In this document: positions 46,120 through 58,500 of the stretch, in pieces | Layout of the letters: each line of letters starts with the position of its first letter | Position numbering within the stretch: position 1 is the stretch's first letter | DNA from: Brachionus manjavacas | Taxonomy: Eukaryota > Rotifera > Eurotatoria > Ploima > Brachionidae | Assembly: GCA_019054805.1 (NCBI GenBank) | Contig: JAHQIY010000009.1 | Coordinates: 2,418,001 to 2,482,000 of the forward strand | Reading direction: 5' to 3' | Length of the DNA: 64,000 nucleotides | The notes under the pieces: model-generated | Seen by the model: the letters and a program-made list of their open reading frames with translations, nothing else | What the model was told of the DNA's origin: nothing | The model's database searches: none | Position numbers and translations under genes: made by a program

Positions 46120-46890
46120 TCATTGTATCTAATCCTTTTTTATTGTATCTAAATAATAAGCTATCTAAATATAGTGAATAAATATTTTTTTTTAGTATCT
46201 AATTATTTTATCTAAGTATCTAAATTTTTTTTTGTTGTATCTATTACAAAAAGGAAGAAAAATTAAGAAAAAGAAAAAAATTAATCTTTTTTTGTTCTTT
46301 TGTTTTTTGGTTGATCTTGAATTGATTTCGGCTTGTTTTTTGATCCAGCGGATTTTCCTCTTTCTTTTTTGGAAACTCAGACTGAGCTGAATTTTCATTA
46401 AAATTTTTTTCAACTTCAACTTCATTTTGAATTTCCATTTTTGCTTCTTGAGCCTCAATTTCTTCCATCACATCAACTTGACTCAAAATTGAATTTACAA
46501 GAACCTCTGGTAATTTCTTTTGATTTAGCATGCAATCTCTTACTTGTAACTCGGTTGGTTTAATCATTAAAGCTTTTTTTGTTGTTACTGGTTTACCGCG
46601 TTTCCTATTTTCACCCAAAGGAACATCTTTTGCGTTTCTATGCCATTCCAATCCTCGATAACGACAAGCAAGAACCAAAATGTGTTTGCAAATATTATTT
46701 TTTCTCCAATATGGGCATGTGCATTCACTTTGAGACCATTCTAAATGAATAGTAGTCATCCAGATTTTGCGAGCTTGATTATATTTGTCAATTAGATATT
46801 AAATTGAATTATTTTTTGATACAAAAAAAAATAATTAGATACTAAAATTAGATACATAAATAAAAAAAATAGATAGCTTTGAAAATATAA
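46120..46890 (-). mobile_element. MULE-like relic: SWIM-finger ORF between inverted TATCTAA arrays
   Basis: A 171-codon open frame (46759..46244) carries a SWIM zinc finger, CTCPYWRKNNICKHIL, followed by NRKRGKPVTTKKALM, the tail typical of MULE transposases. Left of it (46125-46245) GTATCTAA-type motifs occur repeatedly; right of it (46785-46875) the inverse TTAGATAC motif occurs several times. Catalytic parts are missing. It looks like an internally deleted element held by subterminal repeats; ends and target duplication were not resolved. Confidence 0.55.
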
Positions 46891-47235
46891 GCCTTATTTT
46901 TATGTTCATTATTTCAGAGAAATCGTAAAAACAGAATTCGTTATCCGAAGATTCAACTGTACAAAAACCTTTTAACTAATTTCAATAAAAACCCTTATAA
47001 CTGATTTTGATTTTTCACTTCCTCATGATCACCAAATATGTAATCTTTGTCATCTTGCTGGTTTTGTGATCTTAGGTCTTAGAAAAAGTTTTGATCACAT
47101 CTTTTGTGATAATTTAAAAAAATTCGGAAAAATTCTGGGATCAATGTTTTTTTATTGTTATCAAAATAAAAATTTTTAACTGGATACAAGTCATTAAAAA
47201 ATCATCAAAATTTAAAAAAATTTAGTGTTTTATTT
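46891..47235. other. Intergenic, AT-rich, nothing recognised
   Basis: No coding signal or clear structure. Confidence 0.4.
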
Positions 47236-47395
47236 AGGGCCAAAAAGTTGGCCGGTTTTTGGGCGCCCATTTTTTTAGACCATTTATTTTGGCGGTCCAA
47301 CAATTTGACCGCCTAGCCGACCGGCTAAATGACCGCAAAAAACCGTCCGTGTATTGGACCGGTTTGTCTTGACGGTATCCAACACTAATACCAAG
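47236..47395. mobile_element. GC-rich small element, truncated copy 2
   Basis: Contains GGGCCAAAAAGTTGGCCGG and CCGCCTAGCCGACCGGC, and ends GGTATCCAACACTAATA, whose complement TATTAGTGTTGG matches the left end at 7531 (TATTAGAGTTGG). Only one end is kept. Confidence 0.6.
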
Positions 47396-48041
47396 GGTAG
47401 ATAATTTCATTCTCTTTCAGATAATATATAATTTTAAAAAATATTTCAATTATATTAATGAATATCTGGGTCTGAAATAACTACAACATTTTTAAAAACT
47501 AGTTTTTCATCACCTCTGGGTATGAAATTTAATTTTTTTTGAACCTTTAAAAAAATATAAAATTTTGGCTTTCAATTTAAATCAATTATTAGAAATTCAG
47601 ATAGCACTTAAGTTTTGAATTTCTGGGACTTTAAAATTTTAAAATTTTTATAGATTTAATGCTGAGATATTGAAATAATTGTAAGTAACTTTTAGAAAAA
47701 AATCTAAAAATATTATAATATTATTTAATAATAATAATTTTTTCACAAAAACTCAAACAGAAATGGTTCATTTTTAAAAAACCTGACTTTTACCGCGCTC
47801 TTAAATTATAATGACGACTTTGGCGCAGGCAGCTTAAGTTAAGAAACTTTAAAATTGGCGATAGTATTTATTGTCTGAGTCTAAGTGGTTTTTCGAATTA
47901 TGAGGCTGGAATATCAAACAAGGGAGTAGAAGGCTGACGAGAGTGCCTAATTCACTTTACGCACTATAGAAACCATTACATCTCTATATACAGACTATCT
48001 ATCTTTGTTTACTTATAAAATGTTTTAAATTAAAAAAAATT
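47396..48041. other. Intergenic, nothing recognised
   Basis: AT-rich; a slightly GC-richer stretch at ~47810-47960 has no frame that I can interpret. Confidence 0.4.
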
Positions 48042-49110
48042 AAATAAATTAATTGACTGATAAAATAATGATTTTGAGGTGACAATAAAAAATCAATTTC
48101 TTGAACTATGGCACCAAAATCGGAAGGAAGTTCCAGACGATTATGACAAACCGTTTTGTCTAAATCTCATCATCAAGCTAAAGTCAACTATGAGACAACG
48201 TTAAGTTCATTCCTTACATTCTTGGAGAATGACATTTTTAGATAGCTTAATTAGAACTAAAATAAAATAAAATATGATAAAAAAATAAATAAAATAAGAC
48301 CTATCTATAAAATAGGTTTTATTTTGTCAGTGAAAAAATATTAAAAAGTCATCTCAATATATATATTTGTCAGAATATTCTGTTGTTAAAAATTTATACC
48401 AAAAGATTTTAAATATGTAGCAAAGAAATTAACCTTAAAGCTAAGAAAAAATTTTAAAAATTATTTGACAAAATATTTTTTGTGAAGAATAAAAGAAAAA
48501 AATTTAATTTAATTGTTAACATGTTTACCTTTATCTTGTGAGATAAGCAAAAATCTACTATTTAATTTTTTTTGTCCTTTAAATACAGTAAACTCGTGTT
48601 CACGACTCTAAGAGTAAAGCCCAAATCCAACCTTTTTTCTTTAAGAGTTAATTACATAGTTTCTATGTTACAACAATTAAAATTTAATTTGCAAGAAAAT
48701 ACCCTGAATATGGGATATTTTCTAAAAATAAAGCCCAAATTTAACTTTTACTCTAAGAAAAAAATTGTCTTTGTTCTCAAAAAAAAAATGAAAATTTTAA
48801 AAATTGTAGAGTTAATTAAAAAATAGAAAAAAAGTCAATTTTTTCATTTTTTTGTTGAGAGCAAAGACAATTTTTTGTTAAAGTAAAAGTTAAATTTGGG
48901 CTTTATTTTTAGAAAATATCCCATATTCAGGGTATTTTCTTGCAAATTAAATTTTAATTGTTGTAACATAGAAACTATGTAATTAACTCTTAAAGAAAAA
49001 AGGTTGGATTTGGGCTTTACTCTTAGAGTCGTGAACACGAGTTTACGGTAATAAATTTATCTAGTTATTAATAAAATATCAAATAAACTATTTTTATTTT
49101 TCTTAAATAA
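48042..49110. repeat. Paralogous segment X (matches 55722-57630)
   Basis: Pieces of this segment match the srGAP intron segment at 55722-57630: the start (TTAATTGAC-GATAAAATAATG), a middle (AAAGATTTTAAA, ATTAACCTTAAAG) and the end (TTTACCTTTATCTTGTGAG through TTAATAAAATATCA). Copy X has two extra inserts: ~280 bp at 48107-48384 and the foldback MITE at 48586-49048. Confidence 0.75.
48586..49048. mobile_element. Foldback MITE, Tc1/mariner-like, TA target duplication
   Basis: 463 bp made of two arms of ~205 bp that are near-perfect inverse copies (start CAGTAAACTCGTGTTCACGA, inverse of the end bearing CCGTAAACTCGTGTTCACGA) around a ~50-nt loop. TA stands on both sides. The paralogous segment Y has the same flanks with a single TA and no insert, which shows the exact insertion. 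The CAGT start and TA target fit Tc1/mariner; no transposase is present. Confidence 0.88.
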
Positions 49111-49518
49111 TTGATAATAAAAGTTGTATGTCTTCTTGTGACAGCTATTGAAAAAAAAAACAGTTTTTAATATTTAACCATTTTTGAGTTAATTTATTTA
49201 AAATCAGCACTGTGAGTTAAAAAAAATTCAAAGAAAAAAAATTAATTAAATTTTATTCAAAATTTAAAGGCAACGATTAACGTAAAGTTATATTTTTTAA
49301 AAATAAAAAATTACTCCAAACTATTTATCAAACAGAAGAGGAAAATAAAAAAAAATTAATTTCATTTTTTTAAAAACTTCGAAGTCTTCACAAACGCAGA
49401 AAATAAATCGACACGTTTGACTCGATGAGCACCAGAATTGTTAAAAAAAACTAAGAAAAAAAGGTAAAATAAAAAAATTATAAAACTATCCGATTCTATT
49501 TTACACATGAGTTTTATT
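49111..49518. other. 3' flank of the srGAP-like gene
   Basis: AT-rich; presumed 3' UTR and intergenic sequence. No further gene. Confidence 0.4.
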
Positions 49519-52500
49519 TCACACATCTGTAGCTTTACTATTGGACAAACGAGTGCCCAGAGCAGGCTTGGAACTTTGTATGGAGCCGGTCGGAGACTCG
49601 CACTCAGACTGATTTGTTTCCGAAGGCGACTTCCCAAGTTTTTTCATCAACTCTTCGGACTTGTCCGGCTTTTTCATCAGCGGCGGAGGTTTCTTCTTGT
49701 CAAACTTTTCATTTTCAAGCCTAATGGACGAAGTGGACGAAGAAGTCAGTGATGACTCAGTCGAGGTGGTCGACACACTCTTCAATTGTTCATCACTTTT
49801 GTCGCTTCTTTCAGCAGACAGACTAAAGCTTCTAGATGCTTGATTTTTGGGCCCGGTCGGTGTATTGTAATTTATTGGCAGGTCGATGACTAGATCGGGC
49901 CGCTTGGACTCTTGTTTGGTAAAGTCCAACTGTTTCATGTCGTCCAAGACCGAGGCTAGAGCGTCCTCGATCTGGTTCATTTTTAACTTTTTCTTTCCAT
50001 TTGACAAAATTTCATCCAAACTTGATTGTTCGTCTGATTTGGCCGTCCTCATGGTGTAGTAGGAAAGCTGGCTGTTCTGGGTGTTCGAACTGTATCCGGA
50101 GAGTGTTGAGTTTGTTGAATAATTGCGCTGTTTTACGGGTATTTTGCACGTGTTCTGGCTGGCGATTGACATGGACCGGAACGAGTTGTATTGAGTAAAA
50201 GAGCACGAGTCGTTGTCATCGTCCAATATGTCACTTTCTTTTATGTCACTGAACTCGTTGGCGGTCCTGGAGCTCGGCGGAGTGCTAATATTATTCAAGC
50301 TCGAGCTGTTTAGACCCGAGGACTGTTTTGTGCTTATCAAGGAATCTTTCATTGAGGTTGACATTAAGGCAGAAGTGTTTGTTTTAGGGTTTTGGCTCAG
50401 ACTTGTCTGCGGAGTGGAAGCATTCGATCTGATTCTTCTAGAGTAGAATGAATTAGTTTTGTTGGTGTTGGATGCGGGCAAAAATTACTTGCGGGAAGAT
50501 CTTAGGGCTATGTATTTGTCGGGTATGTAGCCGATGCGGGTGGGGGTGCTCGAGTTTATGCTGGCACTTGAGCTCGGGGATAACAGGGAGCCTTGCCACC
50601 AGTCTGCCGACAGCTGTCCCCTAATTGCCAGAATAGAGCCTTTTTTGAATGTAAGTTCTTTGTCGCTACGACCATTGTAGTCGTAGAGAGCTATAGCTTC
50701 CGTGCAATAAAACTCTTCAGATAAAATTTTAATATTTTTGAATTTTATATATATTTTTTTTTAATCCAAACGCATCCCGTTAGTAGAACAAAAAAAGCAA
50801 CAAAAATTCATGTCATTTTTAGATTTGCAAAAAAGGTGTCCTGTTTAATTTCAAAAAATTTGCTGAAAGAAAAAGCATTCATCTCCTCTAGTTAATTAAA
50901 AAAAAAATACAACTGGATTAATAAAATTTAAATTTATTTGTGTTGGCCTTAAAAATTTTTAAATTTATTTTTTATTTTTTTAGAAATGAATAGTCTTTAA
51001 CTTGGAAATTAAACTTCATCTGCATAACCTTACTTATTTATGATATCTATACACAATAAATTCTAATTTTTTAAAAATCTTTTTAAACTTCAAAATACTA
51101 TCATTCTTTCCATAAACTTTCAAAATCAAGCATTTTGGAATTTAATGAAAAAAATTTCTTTATTATTTTGGGAATAGTTCTATGTCAAAAAAGGTTTTTA
51201 ATATGTAAAAAATTATTTTAGTATATTTTTTTTACCCTAACCATAATTTTTCGTTGTCTTAATTCTACTATTATCAAAGGAAACATTTTTTTTCGCTTCT
51301 AAAACAAGTTTTAGATACATTGGGATATTTTTTTACTTTTTATTATTGAAAATTTGAATGAATACTAAAAATGATTGCTTTGAATTTAGCCGGTAGAAGC
51401 AGATAAATTTGAGTCGATAAAAGTTACTAAATTGCTTGAAAAAAACTGAAAAATAAAATTAATATTTAATATTTTTTATTTAATATTTTATATTTTTAAT
51501 ATTAATATTTTAATATTTTTTTAAATTTTTTTTTTTAATTTGTTCCAAATTCCAAAATACTTTTAATTTTGATTATTATTTTATCTTATTTATTCATGAA
51601 ATTCAAAGATATTATATAATAAAGATTCATTTAAAAATCTATTCAAACTTTTTATTTTTGAATAATTTTTTTATTTGATTAGAAATGTATTTAAATAATT
51701 CAAGCTTTATAAATCGAATTTTTTTTCCTTTATAGAATGTGCAGCAGTTAAATTTTGGATGATGAAAATAGAAATACTTGAAAATTAAAAGACACCTTCA
51801 ATATTTTATCTTGGTTTTTTTTCTAAATTTTTTAAAATATTATTCATTTTTGATACTTTTTGAATATAATTTATTAAATTATATTCTTTCTTTGTCTTTT
51901 TTTTTTAAATGCTAGTAAACTTTAAGAAATGAATGCAAAATTGAAGCGTCTGGCGAAAATTTGAAAAAAAAACGTGCAATTTTGATTATTAAGGTGTTCC
52001 AGGACATATTGAGTCGGATTTTAATGTTTTAATTAATTCTAACCAGATAAAAATTTTCGGTACTAAAAAGAGTAATTATTTTAATATTAAAAATTATTTC
52101 TATTGTATTGATTAAATAAATGAACAGTTAATCAGTTTACCCCCACAACCCCTTAATTCTTTTGCAGATTCCGAAACTAAAGAAAATTCTGAAAAAATTT
52201 TTGACCTCACTTACTCCTGCTTTTGAAATTAAAGCTAGCAAATATGGAAAAAAAGGTAATTTAAAAAATTAAAAATCAATTGAATTATTTTTGCTTACTT
52301 TATTTAATAAAAATTGTCACGGGATTTCTTTAAAAAATTTTCTTGATCATAATGAAATTTTGACACATTGATCGGTTGTCTGAGCATAAATGGATTTTTT
52401 TGTAATTAAAATAAATAAATACTTTTTTAGGATATTTTTATAAACTAAGAATAAATTGATTAAATTTAAATAATTTTAAATTCTTAAAAAATAATTTATT

Positions 52501-55500
52501 CATCTCTGTCCTTTAGAATTCAAGTTATGTTAATTTGATGTCCATTTTTGGCCCCAAGACATCCTGTTCATCAGATCAAATCTTATAAGAAAAACTAAGC
52601 TATAAAATCTTCTTATTAATGATCAATCAATTCATAGAATTTTTTTCAAAATAATAACCTACAAAAAGTGAAAAATTTAATTGAAAAAATAAATAGCAAT
52701 AGTTAATTTTTGGCCTAACTTATTTATTTCTTAATTTAGTTATTTATCTTGCAAAAAAAATTTTAATTTGTTCTCAAAAAAAGCATCTTTAATTTATTTG
52801 ATTTAATCAAATTTTAAATTATTTTCCATTAAAAGTTGAAAAACATTTTAAAATTTTTTTTTAAATATTTTACCATAAAAATGTTTAGTCTGACTCTATT
52901 AATTTTCTATGAATTAATTTTTGTTTGAATCGATATATCACCAGTCTAAAAAAGTAATAATAAATTTAAAAAATGTTTTTCATGTATTTGAATTTTTTAT
53001 TTTTTAATTTTTTTTTAAATTTTTTGTTGCTGATTTTTGAAAATTTAAAATTAAATATTTCCCCTCGACCACAATTAACAACAAATTAGATTATTTTACT
53101 CAGGTATTATGAACTGGGACACCTTTTGGAATTGAAAATTTTTCTAAAGTTAGTACTAGTTAGACAAGAACACCGAAATCCGATATCGACGAATAGTTAG
53201 TGCACCCATGCTTAGTTGAATTAAAGTATTACCATAAAGTATCGGATGGTTTTCAATAAAAGGTAAAAAAAAATTTTAAACATCTGTTTCGACAAGTTCG
53301 TCGACTTTTTTGATCAAAGAATCAACGTCAATGCTTGTGCTCAGCTCAAATCGTCGGTCCTCTTCGGTGACGAATCTAAGGTTGGGTTGAGTCGGCGTGG
53401 TAGCCATGCTATTTGACGTGGAGCTGCCATGTAGGTAAAAATTCGACACCGAGCTTGAGGACGACGACGATCTATTCTGGTTGTGAGCCATGGCGTTAGA
53501 AGAGGACGATGACGAAAAAAAGTTTGTGTTTGCCGATGAAGACGAGTATCGGCGTTTTTCTTGCTTCAGCGGAAAATTTGGTTGACTAAGCCGGCTAAAT
53601 GGCAATGGCGAAATGGATTCGGATGACACACCGGTAACACGAATGCTCGGCGACGGCGTCTCAATAAGACTAGTCGCTAAAACAGGCAAGGACAAGTCAA
53701 TACGGGCGAGTGCGTGGATTAACAAAGGAGGAAAAAAATTAAAATACAACTTACCGTCATCGGAAAAATTCTTGCCATAGTGTTTATCAGATTCGTCCTC
53801 ATCGTCAGTCACATCGTCCATTTCATCATTGTCGATTTCACTGTCGAATTTTTCGTACACTGGACCGTCACACTCCATCGAAAATGCTTCATCGCTGTTC
53901 TGTATGATGAGCTTAATGAGCTCGATTGTGTCTGTTTGATGATTCACTTGGTCTTTTTTGTCATCGGGCACAGGTATTAAAGTCGGAGCCAGACAAATGG
54001 CGATGTTGTATGCGTCCATCATATTCTCATCTTTGAACTCGCTTAGGCTGTGTAAAAATTTAATTTAACAATAGGAAAACAAAATTTAAAAAAAAAACTC
54101 AAAAATTTGTGCTAAAATAATTTTTTTCAAGAATATTTGACACTTTTAACTATAAAAATTTTTAATTTAATTTGAAAAAAAATTTATTTTAATTATTTTA
54201 ATTAATTTTATTTTAATTAATAACCAGCCTTAAAGTTGTTGAATTAATAATAAATAAAATGATTTCTTTTTAGTGTAATTTAATTCAAAGCTTAACAAAA
54301 TATTTATCAAAATTAAAAAATAAAATTATTATATAAATATGTATTTTATTTTTACCCATTTTTCCTCTATTTTGTCAGATTTTTAGGGAGTCTAACTTTA
54401 AAAAGCTATTATTTGAAAAAAATTCTTAGTTAACGATTTTTTTAATTTCAAAAAAACAATAGTTTTATTTTTTTCAACTTGATTCTAACTTTTTACATTT
54501 TTGACATACTATACAAACAACATTTCTTTAAGAAAAACTTTATTGAATGAATTTGAATGTTTTTTCTTTTCTTGATTTTTATTCATAAATTAATTATAAA
54601 TTAATTAATTTTTTTAAGATTTATATACCTTTTTTTTAAGTATATTTTGGAGAAAAAAAATTATTCGGTTTTTATTTTATTTGACTTTTAATAATGGAAA
54701 TAAGTCTAAAAAATTTCCTGGAAGTTCTAGTGTTAGAAAAAATATATTTTCATCAAAAAATCAGAATTAAAACTGACAAATATTCCAAATCAAATTAAAA
54801 TTTTTGTTACTAATTGAATTTTAAAAATTAGAAAAAACACCTGATAAAAAATTTTTATTCAAAAGAGACAATTTAAATTTTAGTAGTAGTATCTGCAGTA
54901 TAGATATTTCTACCTTTTATTCAAGCTTGATTACATTAATCAGATAAATCCAAATAATTTGGAAACTTCAAAGTTCAAAGGTTAAAAAGGAAATAATCAT
55001 ACTATTAATTTTTCAGTTTTTTTAATCCAAAAATTAATTTTTTAAAAAATTATTTGATTTTTTTTAAAAACTTATTAAGTGCAATTCATATTCTGAATTA
55101 TTTAGAGACATTTTAGCTGAAAATTCAAAACTATTTATCTCTAGAGATTATTCAAAAATTTTTAAACTGAATCAAGACCCAATGCATAAATTTGCTGTAT
55201 GCCGTGTTTTTTTTGTGAGAAATTGCATTATTTGTGTTTGCACTTGTATTCATTTAAAAAATGTGTTAGGTCTCCCTTCAACTCTCAATACTTTTGAAAA
55301 ATTGGAATTTATTTGGAATGAGCTGAAGGATTTACTCAGAAAGAAGAGAATGAACAAGAGGCAAATTTGGCAATTTTATTCTCAAAAGAGCTAATGTTCA
55401 TCTAAATCCAGATTTTTAATAGAACTTTAAAAAAAGGTTTTTTAAAATTCGATTCTTTGAAAATATATTATTAAATTAAAAAAATTAAAATATTTAATTA

Positions 55501-58500
55501 AAAAAGTCCTTAAGACTTTTCGGGTCTTAACGATTAAAAAAGAATTTGATCTTCTAGGATTGAATTTGATAATTTATAAATTTAGTGATTAATAAAATAA
55601 TTGCACAGATTGTTTTAAGATAAGGTTTGGTCCTTGTATTGTTAATTTAATTTTTTTTGGTCATCAATTAATGGACTCACAAAAAAGACTAAATCTACTG
55701 ACAAAAAACTACATTTGATGTCAAATAAATTAATTGACAGATAAAATAATGATTTGAGTGATTCACTCAAATCATTTTAATGATTATGAGGTGACAATAA
55801 AAATCAATATCTTGTTAAAAATTTATATCAAAAGATTTTAAAACTGTTGCAAGGAATTAACCTTAAAGTTAAAAAAAAAAAATTGAAAAATGAAGCGGCA
55901 TCGGGACCTGACCAAATACATAATTTAATATTAAAAAACTTACCTAGAAATTCATTAATAGAAATCACAGAACTTTTTAATTTAACTCTTCGAGAAGGTA
56001 AGGTCCCGAAAGCGTGGAAAACTTCGAACATTACAATGATTCAAAAAAAGGCTTCTAATTTACAAGATCCTTTAAATTAAGACCAATTAGTATAACGAGT
56101 TGCTTAGGAAAGTTACTGGAACGAATAGTCTATTCAAGATAATACAATTTTTTGGAACATAATTCACTCCTTATCCAGGAGCAATCTGGATTTAGGAAAC
56201 ACCGGCGAACATCAGATAATCTTTTCTTTTTAATTCAAAAAATTGTGGAATCATTTAATAGAAAAAAAAAGAGTTTGTTACCTTTTTTTTGATATTTCTA
56301 AAGCCTTCGATAGGGTTAGGCATGAGGGTTTACTTTTTAAATTGATTATTAAGGTAAATGTGAATGACCACTTGAGCGACGAATATCAAATAACTGCAGG
56401 TGTTCCTCTAGGCTCAGTAATTAGTCCTCAGTTATTTAGTATATATATTAATGACATCCCCAAAAGAAACAAAACAAATAACGAATATTCTCTGCTTTTC
56501 GCAGATGATCTAGTTACATTCCTCAATTACAACAAAAAGGGGAACCTTGAAAATAAGATAAATAAATACACCAACGAAGTAGAACAATGGCTTCTTAAGT
56601 GGAAAATGAAGATATCAGTTGAAAAGTCGTGTTCAGTAGTCTTCTCTAGGTACAAAAAAGATAGTGATAATCTAAACTTAAAAATTTATGGAAACAGAAT
56701 AATGAACCAAAAAGAAATCAAGTTTCTTGGCATAAAATTTGATTCTAAATTAAAGTTTAATATACTAGTAGACGAAATTAAAGAACGCTGCAACAAAAGG
56801 CTAAATATTATTAAGATATTGTCAAACAAAAAATGGGGTCTCAATCAAAGCACACTAGGAAATTTATATAAATCTTTGGTCAGATCGATTTTAGACTATT
56901 CTTTTTCTTGCTTGAATTCATTTTCAGAAAATAATATCAAAAAACTACAAGCAATTCAGAATTCAGCAGTAAGATCTATCCTTAAATTAAAATATGATAC
57001 TCCCTCCAACATCGTTCATCATGAGGCTTTTAATAAACTTAAATTACTAACAGTCTCAAATCGGCTTTTTGAGTTGAGTGAGAGATATGTTGGGACAGGA
57101 CTGAGTCATTCTATTCCATTGGTTGAAAGACTGGTGAAAGAATACAAAGAAGGTTTCGAATCAAGATATATTGAATACCCAACTCCATTGTGTAATTCCT
57201 ACCTTACTATTTCCTCCTTTTTTCCTGAAACCTGAACTATGTAAACATTTGCCACATGTAACAATCTATGTCTTCTAAACTTTCATTTTTTTTTTTTAGC
57301 TTATTTACTTTATTTTGATTTTTTTTTCTCATTTTATTAACTTCAATTTTATTTTGATTTTGATTTTTTTAATTTTTCCTGAAGGAGCCCTAGCTCGGTA
57401 CAGAAAACAAATTAATAAAAAATAAATAAATTATTTAACAAAATATTTTTATGTGAAGAATAAAATAAAAAAATTTAATTTAATTGCTTACATGTTTACC
57501 TTTATCTTGTGAGTTAAACAAAAATCTGCTATTTAATTTTTTTTGTCCTTTAAATAATAAATTTATCAAGTTATTAATAAAATATCATATAAACTATTTT
57601 TATTTTTCTTAAATAATTTTTAACCTTTAAAATTTTGACATTTATTCAAATTATTTTCAGTAACTATAACTTTAAGTTAGCAAAACATTTTAAATGACTT
57701 GAAGTGTCTTGATCATTTTATTTTTGACTTGAAAAATTTATAAAAAATTTTAAAATTCAGATCTGACTTTTAATTTTTTTTTTGCCAACAAAAAAAATAC
57801 TTACTGATTTAAAAATGAGAAAAAATATCGTAAAATGATGTAGATCGGTTTTGGTACCTGACACATAGCCTTTCTTATGTTCTCAATTTTAATCGCTTCA
57901 ATACTTTCAATTGGAGACGAACTTGTGTTTGTATCTGTAGCTTCGTTGGCGGTGTTCTGGTTTGTATTGACCCTAAGAGAGTTGATAAAAGTGTCGTATA
58001 ACTCTTTGGGAAACAATGGCTCTTTTAATTCCCTTAAATAAAGCTTAAGAACACCGGCAACCGAGTTCATTTCGCGCGGATTCACTGTTATTAGTGGATC
58101 TTCGCCTTTTTCGAACGCTTCCTTGAATTGATTTATTTCCAGCTGAGAGCCAGGTATGCGAAAAATGCCTTGATTGTGGAGACCTAGCCGGTTTATGGCT
58201 CTGATACAGCTGGTCAGTATTAGTGGTATTTCTTGTTTGGTGACATTAATGTATTCGATCAGTTTTCCGCCGAATAATCGTGGCTGACCGATTATTGGGG
58301 ATTTTCCGATTTTTTTCTTTTTTTCCATGCTGATCAGCTGATTGAATTTGTCCAAAGTTTGCTTGTCGCTGCTGTTGACACAGCCATTTAGCGCCTTTTG
58401 CATCATTTTGTGCCTGGCCTCAAGACGAGCTATCAAATTCGAGCTGGTCGTGTACTGTCTCACCTTCTGCACATAGTAGTCTTCAATTTCTAGTCTCTTT

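Larger units (their letters stand above)
54048..57804. other. Large intron of srGAP-like gene (3.8 kb) with LINE insertion
   Basis: Holds an unassigned plus-strand open frame (~55068-55394) and paralogous segment Y (55722-57630), which is itself split by a LINE. Confidence 0.6.

Noticed and set aside
48572..49038. Two opposite open frames of 84 and 64 codons with the same peptide
   Set aside because: They are the two arms of one inverted repeat; the shared peptide is a by-product of the foldback MITE.
45544..49110. Missing upstream exons of the GDP-mannose dehydratase
   Set aside because: The minus strand was read for the Rossmann and active-site motifs; none were seen among the repeats.
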